This document shows, one piece after another, positions 16,598-25,346 of a stretch of 32,496 bases of DNA. The DNA lies in assembly GCF_000798815.1 (NCBI RefSeq), contig NZ_JTLD01000023.1, positions 1 to 32,496 of the forward strand, written 5' to 3'. The stretch is from Alistipes sp. ZOR0009. GTDB taxonomy: Bacteria; Bacteroidota; Bacteroidia; Bacteroidales; ZOR0009. Positions within the stretch are counted from its first letter, which is position 1. Each line of letters starts with the position of its first letter. The position numbers were made by a program, and so were the translations under genes. The notes beneath the pieces are model-generated. The model was given only the letters and a program-made list of their open reading frames with translations, did not search any database and was not told the origin of the DNA.

Positions 16598-17763
16598 TCG
16601 ATTGTAAAGATAGGCTGAAAGATTTAGGCGTTGTGGTGGTAATACCTACCTACAATAACCACGCTACGCTATTGGGGGTAATTGACGAGGTAGCCTGCTA
16701 CTCCAACGATATAATTGTAGTAAACGATGGCTCTACCGATGGTACGGCCGATATCCTTGCCACCAAGCAGGGCATAACCCTGATATCGTATGCCAAGAAT
16801 AGAGGCAAGGGGCATGCGCTTAAGGTAGGCTTACGTAGGGCGGCACAGTTGGGCTACCGCTACGCCATTACCATCGACTCCGATGGCCAGCACTATCCCG
16901 ACGATATTCCTCTATTTATCGATCAGATAGAGAAGACTCCAGATGCTCTTATTGTTGGTGCTCGCAACCTTACAGCCGACAACATGCCGGGGAAAAACAC
17001 CTTCGCCAATAAGTTCTCTAACTTTTGGTTTAAGGTCGAAACGGGGAAAACCATGCAGGATACCCAGTCGGGCTACCGGCTTTACCCCTTGAAGAAGATT
17101 GCGGGGATGCGCTTTGTTACCCCCCGATATGAGTTTGAGCTGGAGATTATTGTTCGCTGCGCCTGGAAGAGAATACCCGTTATAAATATCCCCATAAAGG
17201 TGTTCTACCCCAGTGAGGAGGAGCGGGTTTCCCACTTCCGTCCTTTACGCGACTTTACCCGTATAAGCATACTGAATACCTTTTTGGTTATTATTGCCCT
17301 GCTATACTACTACCCAGTTAGCTTCTTTAGGGCATTAACCAAGGAGAATATAAGGCAATTCATCCGCGATCATATAACGCACTCTAAGGAGTCTAACCTT
17401 CGGATAACCCTATCGGTTGGGTTGGGTATCTTCTTTGGTATTGTTCCCTTATGGGGGTGGCAGATGATATCGGCAGGTCTTACCGCCCACCTGTTGAGGC
17501 TTAACAAGGTTATTGCCGTTGCCGTATCCAACATCAGCATTCCGCCTATGATTCCATTCATACTTTATGGTAGCTTGGCAATGGGAGGTTTGGCGCTCGA
17601 TAAGCCAACGCTGCTTCCCCTATCATCCATCAGCATCGAATCAATATCGGGTTGCATGTATCAGTATATCGTCGGAAGTGTGATACTGGCCGTTGTTGCC
17701 AGCGTTGTTCTCGGAACGATAACCTTTGTGATGCTCAACTTTTTTAGACGTAACCCACTTTAG
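16594..17763 (+). CDS. GT2 glycosyltransferase with C-terminal DUF2062 membrane domain (ApeJ-like)
   Basis: A 389-residue protein. The first ~230 residues are a dolichyl-phosphate-mannose-synthase-like GT2 domain: VVVIPTYNN, VVNDGSTDGT, and the metal-binding DSD at 95-97 within TIDSDGQHYPDD. A DUF2062 domain with several membrane helices (about 251-389, including GIFFGIVPLWGWQ) follows. It likely glycosylates a membrane-bound acceptor on the cytoplasmic face. The same two-domain type is found in aryl polyene clusters. With the deacetylase it points to a sugar-containing product. It starts within the stop of the upstream dehydratase gene. Confidence 0.9.
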   Translation: MIDCKDRLKDLGVVVVIPTYNNHATLLGVIDEVACYSNDIIVVNDGSTDGTADILATKQGITLISYAKNRGKGHALKVGLRRAAQLGYRYAITIDSDGQHYPDDIPLFIDQIEKTPDALIVGARNLTADNMPGKNTFANKFSNFWFKVETGKTMQDTQSGYRLYPLKKIAGMRFVTPRYEFELEIIVRCAWKRIPVINIPIKVFYPSEEERVSHFRPLRDFTRISILNTFLVIIALLYYYPVSFFRALTKENIRQFIRDHITHSKESNLRITLSVGLGIFFGIVPLWGWQMISAGLTAHLLRLNKVIAVAVSNISIPPMIPFILYGSLAMGGLALDKPTLLPLSSISIESISGCMYQYIVGSVILAVVASVVLGTITFVMLNFFRRNPL

Positions 17764-17765
17764 CA

Positions 17766-20700
17766 ATGGACACCTTTTTCATTAGAATATACAGTTACTT
17801 TTATAGTCGTAGGCCGCTTCTCTACTCGCTGATGGCTGGATGCATACTCTTCCTCTCATTCTTTGCCGTAAAGGTGAGCTTCGACGAGGATGTTACCAGC
17901 TTCTTCCCCGATGGTAAGGATAGCCAGAAGACAGCTTTGGTTTTTAAGAACCTAAAGGTAAAGGATAAGATAATCATCCTGTTTTCTGCGGCGGATACCA
18001 CTAAGCCCTCCGATCCGGATAGGCTTATAGAGGCTAGCGAGGCCTTTGTTGGTAAGCTAAAGAGCTCGGCAGCGGCTCCCCTTATTAAGGATGTGGTTAC
18101 CGAGGTTGATGCTACGGCAATGAGCCAGGTTACCGACTTCATCTATGCCAACCTCCCCATCTATCTTACCGATAGGGATTATAGCAAGCTCGATTCGATA
18201 ACCTCACCCGAAGCTATCAAGCATAAGATGCAGGTTAACTACGAGAACCTGCTATCGCCAATGGGCGTTGCCCTCAAAGATATTGTAGTAAAAGATCCGA
18301 TAGGGTTAGGAAATACGGCCTTGTCGGGATTAAAGGTTTTTGGTGATGCGGCCAGCTACACCATGTACGACGGCTATATCTTCTCGGAGGATATGTCGAA
18401 GATGCTGGTTATGATCGATCCCGTAAATGGAACGGGGAGCACCGGGAAAAATGAGGCGTTGATTGCTTCGATAGAGGAGAATGCCAAGAGGGTGATGCAG
18501 CAGCTGCCAGAGGTAAGCATCGAGCACTACGGAGGACCAAGTGTTGCCGTGTACAACGCCCGCCAGATAAAGAGGGATACCATGATTACCCTCACCATTG
18601 CAATCCTCATCATCATTGTATTTATCTCGTTGGCCTTCCGAAACTGGTGGGCAATGCTGCTCATATCGCTGCCTGTGCTCTTTGGTGGGTTGTTTGCCTT
18701 AGCGCTTATCTACTTCATTAATGGTTCGATATCCTCCATTGCAATTGGTGCCGGAGCCGCGGTATTTGGTATAGCCATGAGCTACTCCATTCACGTGCTG
18801 TCGCATCGCGAGCATACCAAGACAATTCCGCAGGTGATAGAGGAGCTGGCCTACCCGCTTACCATCGGTAGCTTTACAACTATAGGTGCATTTTTGGGGC
18901 TGCTCTTTACCAACTCGAAGCTTCTGCGCGATTTTGGCCTATTTGCGGCGCTATCGTTGGTGGGTACCACCATCTTCTGCTTGGTGTTTCTGCCCCACAT
19001 GCTTTCGGAAAAGAGGCGCGAGAAGAAAAGCAAGCTGCTAAGCTGGATTGAGCGGGCAAACGGCTACCGCTTCGAATCGAACAGGTGGCTCATTGGCTTT
19101 ATCGTTGTGCTTGTTGGGGTATGCCTCTTCTGGTATAATGATGTTCGCTTTGATAGCGATATGATGCACCTCAACTACGAGTCGCCAGCGCTTAAAAAGA
19201 CCGAGCAGAAGATTAGCTCGTTATACAATAGCAATAATAAGAAGGTTCTTTTTGTATCGGCAAGTAGGAACAACGACAGCTTGCTTACCGCCTATGCCTC
19301 CATAAATCAGAAGCTGGCCTTGCTCCAGTCGGAGGGTAAGATAGAGCGATCGTTGTCTGCCCAGCAGTACTTGGTTCCTATCGAGGTGCAAAAGGAGCGC
19401 ATAGCAAAATGGAACAGCTTCTGGACAAGGGAGCGTCGCGAGCGGGTATACGCGCTTGTTGAGGCCAACGCGGCGGCGCTACAGTTTGCCCCAGGATGCT
19501 TTAGTGGCTTTAAGGATATTCTCGCTAAGGCTTACCAGCCGATCTCCTTTTCGACAAAGGAGCTGGCAGCCTCGCCGCTGTTTAAGGACTGGGCCTCGTC
19601 GGCCGATTCGCTTTCGATGCTGATTACGCAGGTATCGGTAAAGAGCCAGTATAAGGAGGAGGTGTACCGTCAGCTTGCCTCGGAGAAGGATTTGGTGATT
19701 GTCGACCGCTCGTACTTTGCCCAAAAGATGGCGGCCTCGGTGAATAGCGACTTCAACCTGATACTTGGCATCTGCTCGGTGCTGGTGTTTCTGGCTTTGC
19801 TGCTTTCGTATGGTCGCATCGAGCTGGCGGCTATGGCATTTGTGCCAATGGCCATAAGCTGGGTCATCATACTTGGGCTGATGGCCATCTTGGGGATTGA
19901 GTTCAATATCGTAAATATCATCCTATCCACCTTTGTATTTGGTATTGGCGATGACTTTAGCATCTTTATTATGGATGGCCTGCTTAGCGAGTATAAGACG
20001 GGTAAAAAGATGTTCGCATCGCACAAGACGGCCATCTTCTTTTCGGCCTTTACTACCGTTGTGGGTATGGGGGCGTTGATCTTTGCCGGCCATCCGGCGC
20101 TACAGTCAATCTCGGTTATCTCGCTGCTAGGTATGGTTGCCGTGCTGCTTATCTCGTACACCATACAGCCCATTATATTCCGCTTCTTTATAACCCGACA
20201 GGTGAAGAAGGGCGGACTACCTTTTACCTTTTACGGAATTCTACGCTCCCTATTCGCTTACCTGTTCTTTCTATCTGGCTGCGTTCTGCTTCAGCTTCAG
20301 ATGATCGTTTCATGGATTATCCCGGTAAGTAAAAAGCGTAAGAAGTACTGGTTTCATGTGTCGGTAAGCTATGCAACACGTGCTGTTGTAGATGTTATGT
20401 TTATGGTACGAAAGGTTCGCATTAATAGGCACGACGAAAGCTTTAAGAAGCCAGCTGTTATTGTTGCCAACCATCAGTCGTTTATCGATATACTTGTGCT
20501 TTTAGGGCTTAATCCTAAAACGGTAATGGTTACCAACGGCTGGGTTTGGCAATCGCCCTTTTTTGGACGTATTGTTCGCTTTGGCGACTTCTACCATACC
20601 GCCAACGGCTACGAGGCGTTGGCCGATTCTCTAAGGGAGAAGATTGCCGATGGCTATTCGGTGGTTGTCTTTCCGGAGGGAACGCGCTCGGTTGATGGCT

Positions 20701-21617
20701 CCATTAAGCGTTTCCATAAAGGGGCATTCTATCTGGCCGAGACGCTAAAGATGGATATCCTGCCCATTGTGCTTTACGGTAATGGCATGGTGATCTCCAA
20801 GCGTCAGCCGTTCTTCATAAAGAAGGGTACTATAGTTACCGATATTATGGAGCGCATACCCTACAACGACGACCGCTTTGGTGGCGGATATAAGGAGAAG
20901 GCCAAAGGTGTTGGCGCCCTTGTAAGGGAGCAGTATGGTAAGCTTTGCGATGAGTTCGGAAAGTCGGACAACCCCTACTTCTTCGAGGCGCTAACCAACA
21001 GCTACACCTACAAAGGTCCTGTGCTAGAGTGGTACATAAAGGTAAAGGTGCGCATGGAACGACGTTACCGTATTTTCGATAGCCTTATACCCAGCAATGC
21101 AACGATTACCGATATTGGCTGCGGGTACGGACCGCTTTGCTTTATGCTCTCCCTATACTCGCCTCAGCGTACCATTCTTGGTATCGACTACGACGAGGAG
21201 AAGATTGCCGTAGCCAATCATAGCTTCCTTAAAACGGATAAGCTTACGTTTGTTTGCGCCAATGCGGCACAGTACGAGCTTCCTTGCTCCGACGTATTCG
21301 TATTGAACGACGTGCTTCACTACATGGCTATGGATGTTCAGCTGGCGCTGATTGAAAAGTGCGTGGCAGCGCTTAATCCAGCAGGGAAGATAATCATTAG
21401 AGATGGCGATACCTCCAAGAAGGATAAGCACGAGGTAACTAAGCTTACCGAAAAGCTCTCAACCGAGGTGTTTAAGTTTAATAAAACCGAGGGAGAGCTA
21501 TGCTTCTCCTCGGCCGATCAGATAAGGGCAGCCGCACAGGCTTGCGGATTAACAGTTAGCACGATGGATAATGATGTTCATACATCGAATACCATATATA
21601 TTCTACAAAAGCCATGA
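17766..21617 (+). CDS. Trifunctional MMPL transporter / lysophospholipid acyltransferase / SAM methyltransferase
   Basis: A 1283-residue fusion. Residues 1-810 form an MMPL/RND-type exporter: a first membrane helix (18-38), a periplasmic loop, a helix bundle (273-420), a second half starting with a helix at 438-458, another loop, and helices at 664-810. Residues about 825-1060 form a PlsC-type acyltransferase with NHQSFID (His903, Asp908; HX4D) and FPEGTR (969-974). Residues about 1075-1283 form a class I methyltransferase with the SAM-binding DIGCGYG at 1116-1122. In proteobacterial aryl polyene clusters these activities are separate proteins. The fusion would couple head-group methylation, acyl transfer and export at one inner-membrane site. 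It ends in an ATGA overlap with the next gene. Confidence 0.93.
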   Translation: MDTFFIRIYSYFYSRRPLLYSLMAGCILFLSFFAVKVSFDEDVTSFFPDGKDSQKTALVFKNLKVKDKIIILFSAADTTKPSDPDRLIEASEAFVGKLKSSAAAPLIKDVVTEVDATAMSQVTDFIYANLPIYLTDRDYSKLDSITSPEAIKHKMQVNYENLLSPMGVALKDIVVKDPIGLGNTALSGLKVFGDAASYTMYDGYIFSEDMSKMLVMIDPVNGTGSTGKNEALIASIEENAKRVMQQLPEVSIEHYGGPSVAVYNARQIKRDTMITLTIAILIIIVFISLAFRNWWAMLLISLPVLFGGLFALALIYFINGSISSIAIGAGAAVFGIAMSYSIHVLSHREHTKTIPQVIEELAYPLTIGSFTTIGAFLGLLFTNSKLLRDFGLFAALSLVGTTIFCLVFLPHMLSEKRREKKSKLLSWIERANGYRFESNRWLIGFIVVLVGVCLFWYNDVRFDSDMMHLNYESPALKKTEQKISSLYNSNNKKVLFVSASRNNDSLLTAYASINQKLALLQSEGKIERSLSAQQYLVPIEVQKERIAKWNSFWTRERRERVYALVEANAAALQFAPGCFSGFKDILAKAYQPISFSTKELAASPLFKDWASSADSLSMLITQVSVKSQYKEEVYRQLASEKDLVIVDRSYFAQKMAASVNSDFNLILGICSVLVFLALLLSYGRIELAAMAFVPMAISWVIILGLMAILGIEFNIVNIILSTFVFGIGDDFSIFIMDGLLSEYKTGKKMFASHKTAIFFSAFTTVVGMGALIFAGHPALQSISVISLLGMVAVLLISYTIQPIIFRFFITRQVKKGGLPFTFYGILRSLFAYLFFLSGCVLLQLQMIVSWIIPVSKKRKKYWFHVSVSYATRAVVDVMFMVRKVRINRHDESFKKPAVIVANHQSFIDILVLLGLNPKTVMVTNGWVWQSPFFGRIVRFGDFYHTANGYEALADSLREKIADGYSVVVFPEGTRSVDGSIKRFHKGAFYLAETLKMDILPIVLYGNGMVISKRQPFFIKKGTIVTDIMERIPYNDDRFGGGYKEKAKGVGALVREQYGKLCDEFGKSDNPYFFEALTNSYTYKGPVLEWYIKVKVRMERRYRIFDSLIPSNATITDIGCGYGPLCFMLSLYSPQRTILGIDYDEEKIAVANHSFLKTDKLTFVCANAAQYELPCSDVFVLNDVLHYMAMDVQLALIEKCVAALNPAGKIIIRDGDTSKKDKHEVTKLTEKLSTEVFKFNKTEGELCFSSADQIRAAAQACGLTVSTMDNDVHTSNTIYILQKP

Positions 21618-23107
21618 GTAAGTACGATGTTGTGGTAGTAGGTAGCGGTTTAGGAGGACTAGAGTGCGCAGCGATGCTATCCAAAGAGGGATATCATGTT
21701 TGTGTACTTGAGAAGAATCCAATAATAGGGGGCTGCCTTCAATCTTTCAAAAGGAATGGGCATCTTCTTGATACCGGCTTTCACTACATAGGAAGCTTAG
21801 ATCCGGGGAAAATACTGCATCAGTACTTTAAGTATTTTGGTATTTTAGATAGGGTTAAGCTCCGTCGGTTGGATGCCGATGCCTTTGATGTGATTAGCTA
21901 TGAAGGCCAAGAGTACCGGTTTGCTATGGGCTACGATCGGTTTGTGGATACCCTTGCCGAGGCTTTTCCTTCCGAAAGGGAAGGGTTGAGGCAGTACGCT
22001 CAGCGGGTAAAAGGCGTTTGCGACCTTATTGGGGTGGACCATCTAAGAAAGGGTGTTATTAGCGCTGGAGGGATGGAATACTTTTCGCAGTCGGCCTCGC
22101 AGCTGGTAGAGGAGTCGGTACGGGACGAGAGGCTCCGTAACATCCTTGCAGGCAACGTAACCCTGTACGGTGGCGAGCGCGATAGCTCGATGTTTTACCA
22201 TCACGCCATGATTACCGGTTCTAACATAGAGGGAGCCTACCGCATTGTGGATGGCACCCAAAGCGTTGCCGATGCCTTTGTCGATGTTATCCAATCGAAT
22301 GGGGGCGATGTGCTTCGCAACAGCGAGGTTACCCGATTTATTATTGAAAGCGATCGAATTACGGGCGTTGAGATAGTCGGCGGCGAGATCATCGAGGCTA
22401 AATACTTTATATCGAACCTTCACCCTGCTCGAACCTTTGCCTTGGTTGATAAGACCAAGGCCATAAAGAAGGCCTACTTAACGCGCCTGAACGTTACCCC
22501 CAACAGCTACGGACTCTTTACGGTATACCTGATAATGAAGAGGAATTCGTTTCCCTACATTAACAGGAACTACTACCTGCACGAGGGTAACGATGCATGG
22601 TATGCCACCGCGCATCCCGAGGATAAGCGCATACGGTTTGCCTTGGTTTGCAATCAGGCCAATAGCCTAAACGAGAGCTACGCCGATGTGATTACCATAC
22701 TATCGCCCATGTTCTTCGACGAGGTTGAGCCGTGGAGCAATACCTCGGTAGAGAGAAGAGGAGAGGCATACAAGGAGTTTAAGCAGGCCAAGGCGCAGGA
22801 GATTATCGACTTCACAGCCCAGTATATTCCCAATATTAAGGAGAATATAGAGAAGGTGTATACGGCCAGTCCGCTAACCTATAGAGACTATACCGCAACC
22901 CCTCAAGGTTCGGCCTACGGGATATCGAAGAGCTATAAGAATCCGCTAACGTCGCTTATTCCCACTAAGACTAAGATTGAGAATCTCTTGCTTACAGGAC
23001 AAAACCTGAATGTGCACGGCGCATTGGGCGTTACGCTAACCGCTACGCTCACCTGCTCGGAGCTGCTAGGAAAGGAGTACCTGGCTAAGAAGATTGGGGA
23101 GGTGTAG
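21614..23107 (+). CDS. Phytoene desaturase-like NAD(P)/FAD-dependent oxidoreductase
   Basis: A 497-residue flavoprotein of the CrtI/carotenoid isomerase/retinol saturase superfamily. The FAD-binding GSGLGG is at 10-15 with Glu33 ending the second strand, followed by GGCLQSF and DTGFHYIG. The C-terminal FAD segment reads LLTGQNLNVHGALGV. Such enzymes desaturate, saturate or isomerise conjugated polyenes. Similar proteins occur in flexirubin-type and proposed ladderane clusters. Here it may alter the oxidation or cis/trans state of the aryl polyene. The start overlaps the MMPL fusion stop codon. It is the last gene before the repeat block. Confidence 0.9.
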   Translation: MSKYDVVVVGSGLGGLECAAMLSKEGYHVCVLEKNPIIGGCLQSFKRNGHLLDTGFHYIGSLDPGKILHQYFKYFGILDRVKLRRLDADAFDVISYEGQEYRFAMGYDRFVDTLAEAFPSEREGLRQYAQRVKGVCDLIGVDHLRKGVISAGGMEYFSQSASQLVEESVRDERLRNILAGNVTLYGGERDSSMFYHHAMITGSNIEGAYRIVDGTQSVADAFVDVIQSNGGDVLRNSEVTRFIIESDRITGVEIVGGEIIEAKYFISNLHPARTFALVDKTKAIKKAYLTRLNVTPNSYGLFTVYLIMKRNSFPYINRNYYLHEGNDAWYATAHPEDKRIRFALVCNQANSLNESYADVITILSPMFFDEVEPWSNTSVERRGEAYKEFKQAKAQEIIDFTAQYIPNIKENIEKVYTASPLTYRDYTATPQGSAYGISKSYKNPLTSLIPTKTKIENLLLTGQNLNVHGALGVTLTATLTCSELLGKEYLAKKIGEV

Positions 23108-23680
23108 GTAGAGAAGATATTTATTAGAAGTTATTATTAGAAGTTATACGGAGGTAGACGGAAATAGACGGAAGTTAAACGGAGGTAAGAAGAAGTTAGA
23201 AGAAGTTACAAGAAGTTAGAGAAGGCAAAGAATGGTGGTTATCCCACATCTCATATCTCATATCTAAATCCCTGTGTCCTCTGTGTCTCCGTGTCTCTGT
23301 GTTGAAAAAAGAAGTTAAACGGAAATAGACGGAAGGTAGACGGGAGTTATACGGAGGTAAGAAGAAGTTAGAGAAGATAGAGAAGTTAGAGAAGGCAAAG
23401 AATGGTGGTTATCCCACATCTCATATCTAAATCCCTGTGTCCTCTGTGTCTCTGCGTCTCTGTGTCTCCGTGTCTCTGTGTTGAAAAAAGAAGTTAAATG
23501 GAAATAGACGGAAGGTAGACGGGAGTTATACGGAGGTAAGAAGAAGTTAGAGAAATAAAGAAGTTAGAGAAGGCAGAGAAGTCAGAGAAGGCAAAGAATG
23601 GTGGTTATCCCACATCTCATATCTCACATCTCATATCTCACATCTCACATCTCACATCTCATATCCCACATCTCAAATTA
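23108..23680 (+). repeat. Compound interspersed repeat, three units
   Basis: Three consecutive units, marked by the anchor GAATGGTGGTTAT whose AATGG starts at 23231, 23401 and 23597. Each unit has a purine-rich part with ~10-11-bp repeats such as ACGGAGGTARAC, the GAAGTTAGAGAAGGCAAAG lead-in, the anchor, a heptamer CAYATCT array, then an octamer CTCTGTGT/CTCCGTGT array ending TGTTGAAAAAAG. The last unit stops after the heptamer array, eight bases before the next gene. The block fills the whole gap and interrupts the otherwise tightly packed pathway. Confidence 0.9.
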
Positions 23681-23687
23681 TATAGTG

Positions 23688-25346
23688 ATGAAAAAGGTTT
23701 TAAAATATGTGTCTATAGGTTTGCTGGCAATTTTGTTGCTAGTGGCGGGAGCTATTACGGTTCTTTATTTAAGCGCCGATATGGGAACACCCGAGGTGTC
23801 GGTAAACCTAAATGCGTACCCGGTATCGGATACCAATGGCGTGCGCACCTGCAAGGGAAGTTACCTGCGCCAGAGTGAAAGTGGTTTATGGGAGGCCTAC
23901 CTTCAGGGCGATCCGTTGAGCAGAGGTGTCTCCATGGGACGTCTATCTCAAGATCTGCTCTTCTACCAGGAGAAGGTGTTTGTTGATCAAATTAAGGAGA
24001 TTGTTCCCTCTGATAGCTACCTTAAGTTCCTTCGCTTCTTCACCATTATTTTCAACCGGAATTTGGGCGAATATATCCCCGACGAGTACCGAAGGGAGAT
24101 CTACGGCATATCGCTATCGTGCACCAACGAGTATAACTTTATTGGTACACCCTACGAGCGGCAGCTCAACTACCATGCGGCACACGATATTGGCCACACC
24201 ATGCAGGAGTATATGCTGGTAGGATGTAGCTCGTTTGCGGTTTGGGATGGCAAGAGCCAAGACTCCTCGCTGCTGGTTGGCCGCAATTTCGACTTCTATG
24301 TTGGCGATGATTTTGCCAAGAATAAGCTAATCTCCTTCGTAAATCCTAGCAGCGGCTACAAGTTTGCATCGGTTGGCTGGGCTGGAATGGTAGGGGTGCT
24401 GTCGGGTATGAACGAGGCAGGACTTACCGTTACCATCAATGCTGCTAAGGGGGATATACCCACCTCGGCCGCCATGCCTATATCTATTCTTGTACGCGAG
24501 ATTCTTCAGTATGCCTCAACCATCAAGGAGGCGTATGCAATAGCCCAAAAGCGCCATACCTTTGTGTCGGAGTCTATCCTTATAGGTTCGGCAAAAGATG
24601 GTAGGGCGGCAATAATAGAGAAGACGCCATCGCAAATAGGGCTATTCGAGAGTGGGAGCGATAGGATTATATGCACCAACCACTACCAGTCGGATACCTT
24701 TAAGAGCGATCCTAAGAACTTGGAGAATATAGCAACCACCGATAGCCCTTACCGCTATAAGCGCCTCCAAACGCTTTTGTCGGATAGTAAGCCGCTAAAC
24801 CCCACCTCTGCAGCTAAGATTCTGAGGGATAGGTTGGGCGTAAACGGCGAGGATATTGGGCTGTGCAACGAGAAGTCGTTAAACCAATCTATCGGTCACC
24901 ACTCCGTTATATTTAAGCCCAAGGAGGGGCTAATGTGGGTATCCACCTCGCCTTGGCAGTCGGGGAAGATGGTATGCTACAACCTAAAGAAGATATTCGC
25001 TAAGCCCGACTTTAGCCGTGAGCTGGCCGATAGCAAGCTTACCATTGCGGCCGATACCGCTTTTATCCAGCACGACTATGCACGGGTGGTGGCATTCCGT
25101 TCGTTGGCAAAGCAGGTAAAGAAGTCGATTGGCAGCAGCATACCGTTAAACGCCGATTCGCTTGGTAGGCTGCTGGCTGTTAACCCTAACATGTACCATA
25201 CCTACGAGCTGCTTGGGAACTACTACCACCATTTCGGCCAGTTCGAAAAGGCAAGAGTCTACTGGCAGAAAGCCCTAGGTAAGGAGATTCCCCGTGTAAA
25301 CGAGCGTAAGGCTATTGAGAAAAAAATTAAAGAGCTAGGCAAATGA
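23688..25346 (+). CDS. C45-family autoproteolytic acyltransferase/hydrolase (Ntn type)
   Basis: A 552-residue protein with an N-terminal membrane anchor (about 8-29) and a domain like acyl-CoA:6-aminopenicillanate acyltransferase (peptidase family C45). The likely autocatalytic nucleophile is Cys180 in LVGCSSFAVW, followed by GRNFDFYVG and GMVGVLSGMNEAGLTV, all typical. The C-terminus has a TPR-like helical hairpin (NPNMYHTYELLGNYY). It may cleave or transfer an acyl amide/ester in the periplasm, perhaps at the polyene-lipid junction. The start is ATG 23688; the open frame extends upstream to 23598 only through repeat DNA. It overlaps the ligase gene as ATGA. Confidence 0.87.
   Translation: MKKVLKYVSIGLLAILLLVAGAITVLYLSADMGTPEVSVNLNAYPVSDTNGVRTCKGSYLRQSESGLWEAYLQGDPLSRGVSMGRLSQDLLFYQEKVFVDQIKEIVPSDSYLKFLRFFTIIFNRNLGEYIPDEYRREIYGISLSCTNEYNFIGTPYERQLNYHAAHDIGHTMQEYMLVGCSSFAVWDGKSQDSSLLVGRNFDFYVGDDFAKNKLISFVNPSSGYKFASVGWAGMVGVLSGMNEAGLTVTINAAKGDIPTSAAMPISILVREILQYASTIKEAYAIAQKRHTFVSESILIGSAKDGRAAIIEKTPSQIGLFESGSDRIICTNHYQSDTFKSDPKNLENIATTDSPYRYKRLQTLLSDSKPLNPTSAAKILRDRLGVNGEDIGLCNEKSLNQSIGHHSVIFKPKEGLMWVSTSPWQSGKMVCYNLKKIFAKPDFSRELADSKLTIAADTAFIQHDYARVVAFRSLAKQVKKSIGSSIPLNADSLGRLLAVNPNMYHTYELLGNYYHHFGQFEKARVYWQKALGKEIPRVNERKAIEKKIKELGK

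Noticed and set aside
6427-23107. True ladderane lipid cluster
   Set aside because: The radical SAM and desaturase-like genes resemble those sets, but the aryl starter genes, chain-length factor, GT2/DUF2062 and MMPL fusion identify an aryl polyene-type pathway. The ladderane link is kept only as a hint about the extra enzymes.
23598-23687. Upstream extension of the C45 open frame with Leu/Ile/His-Ser heptads
   Set aside because: It is translation of the heptamer DNA array. Seven bases read in triplets give a seven-residue peptide period that mimics a coiled coil. A signal-anchor start at 23688 is far better.
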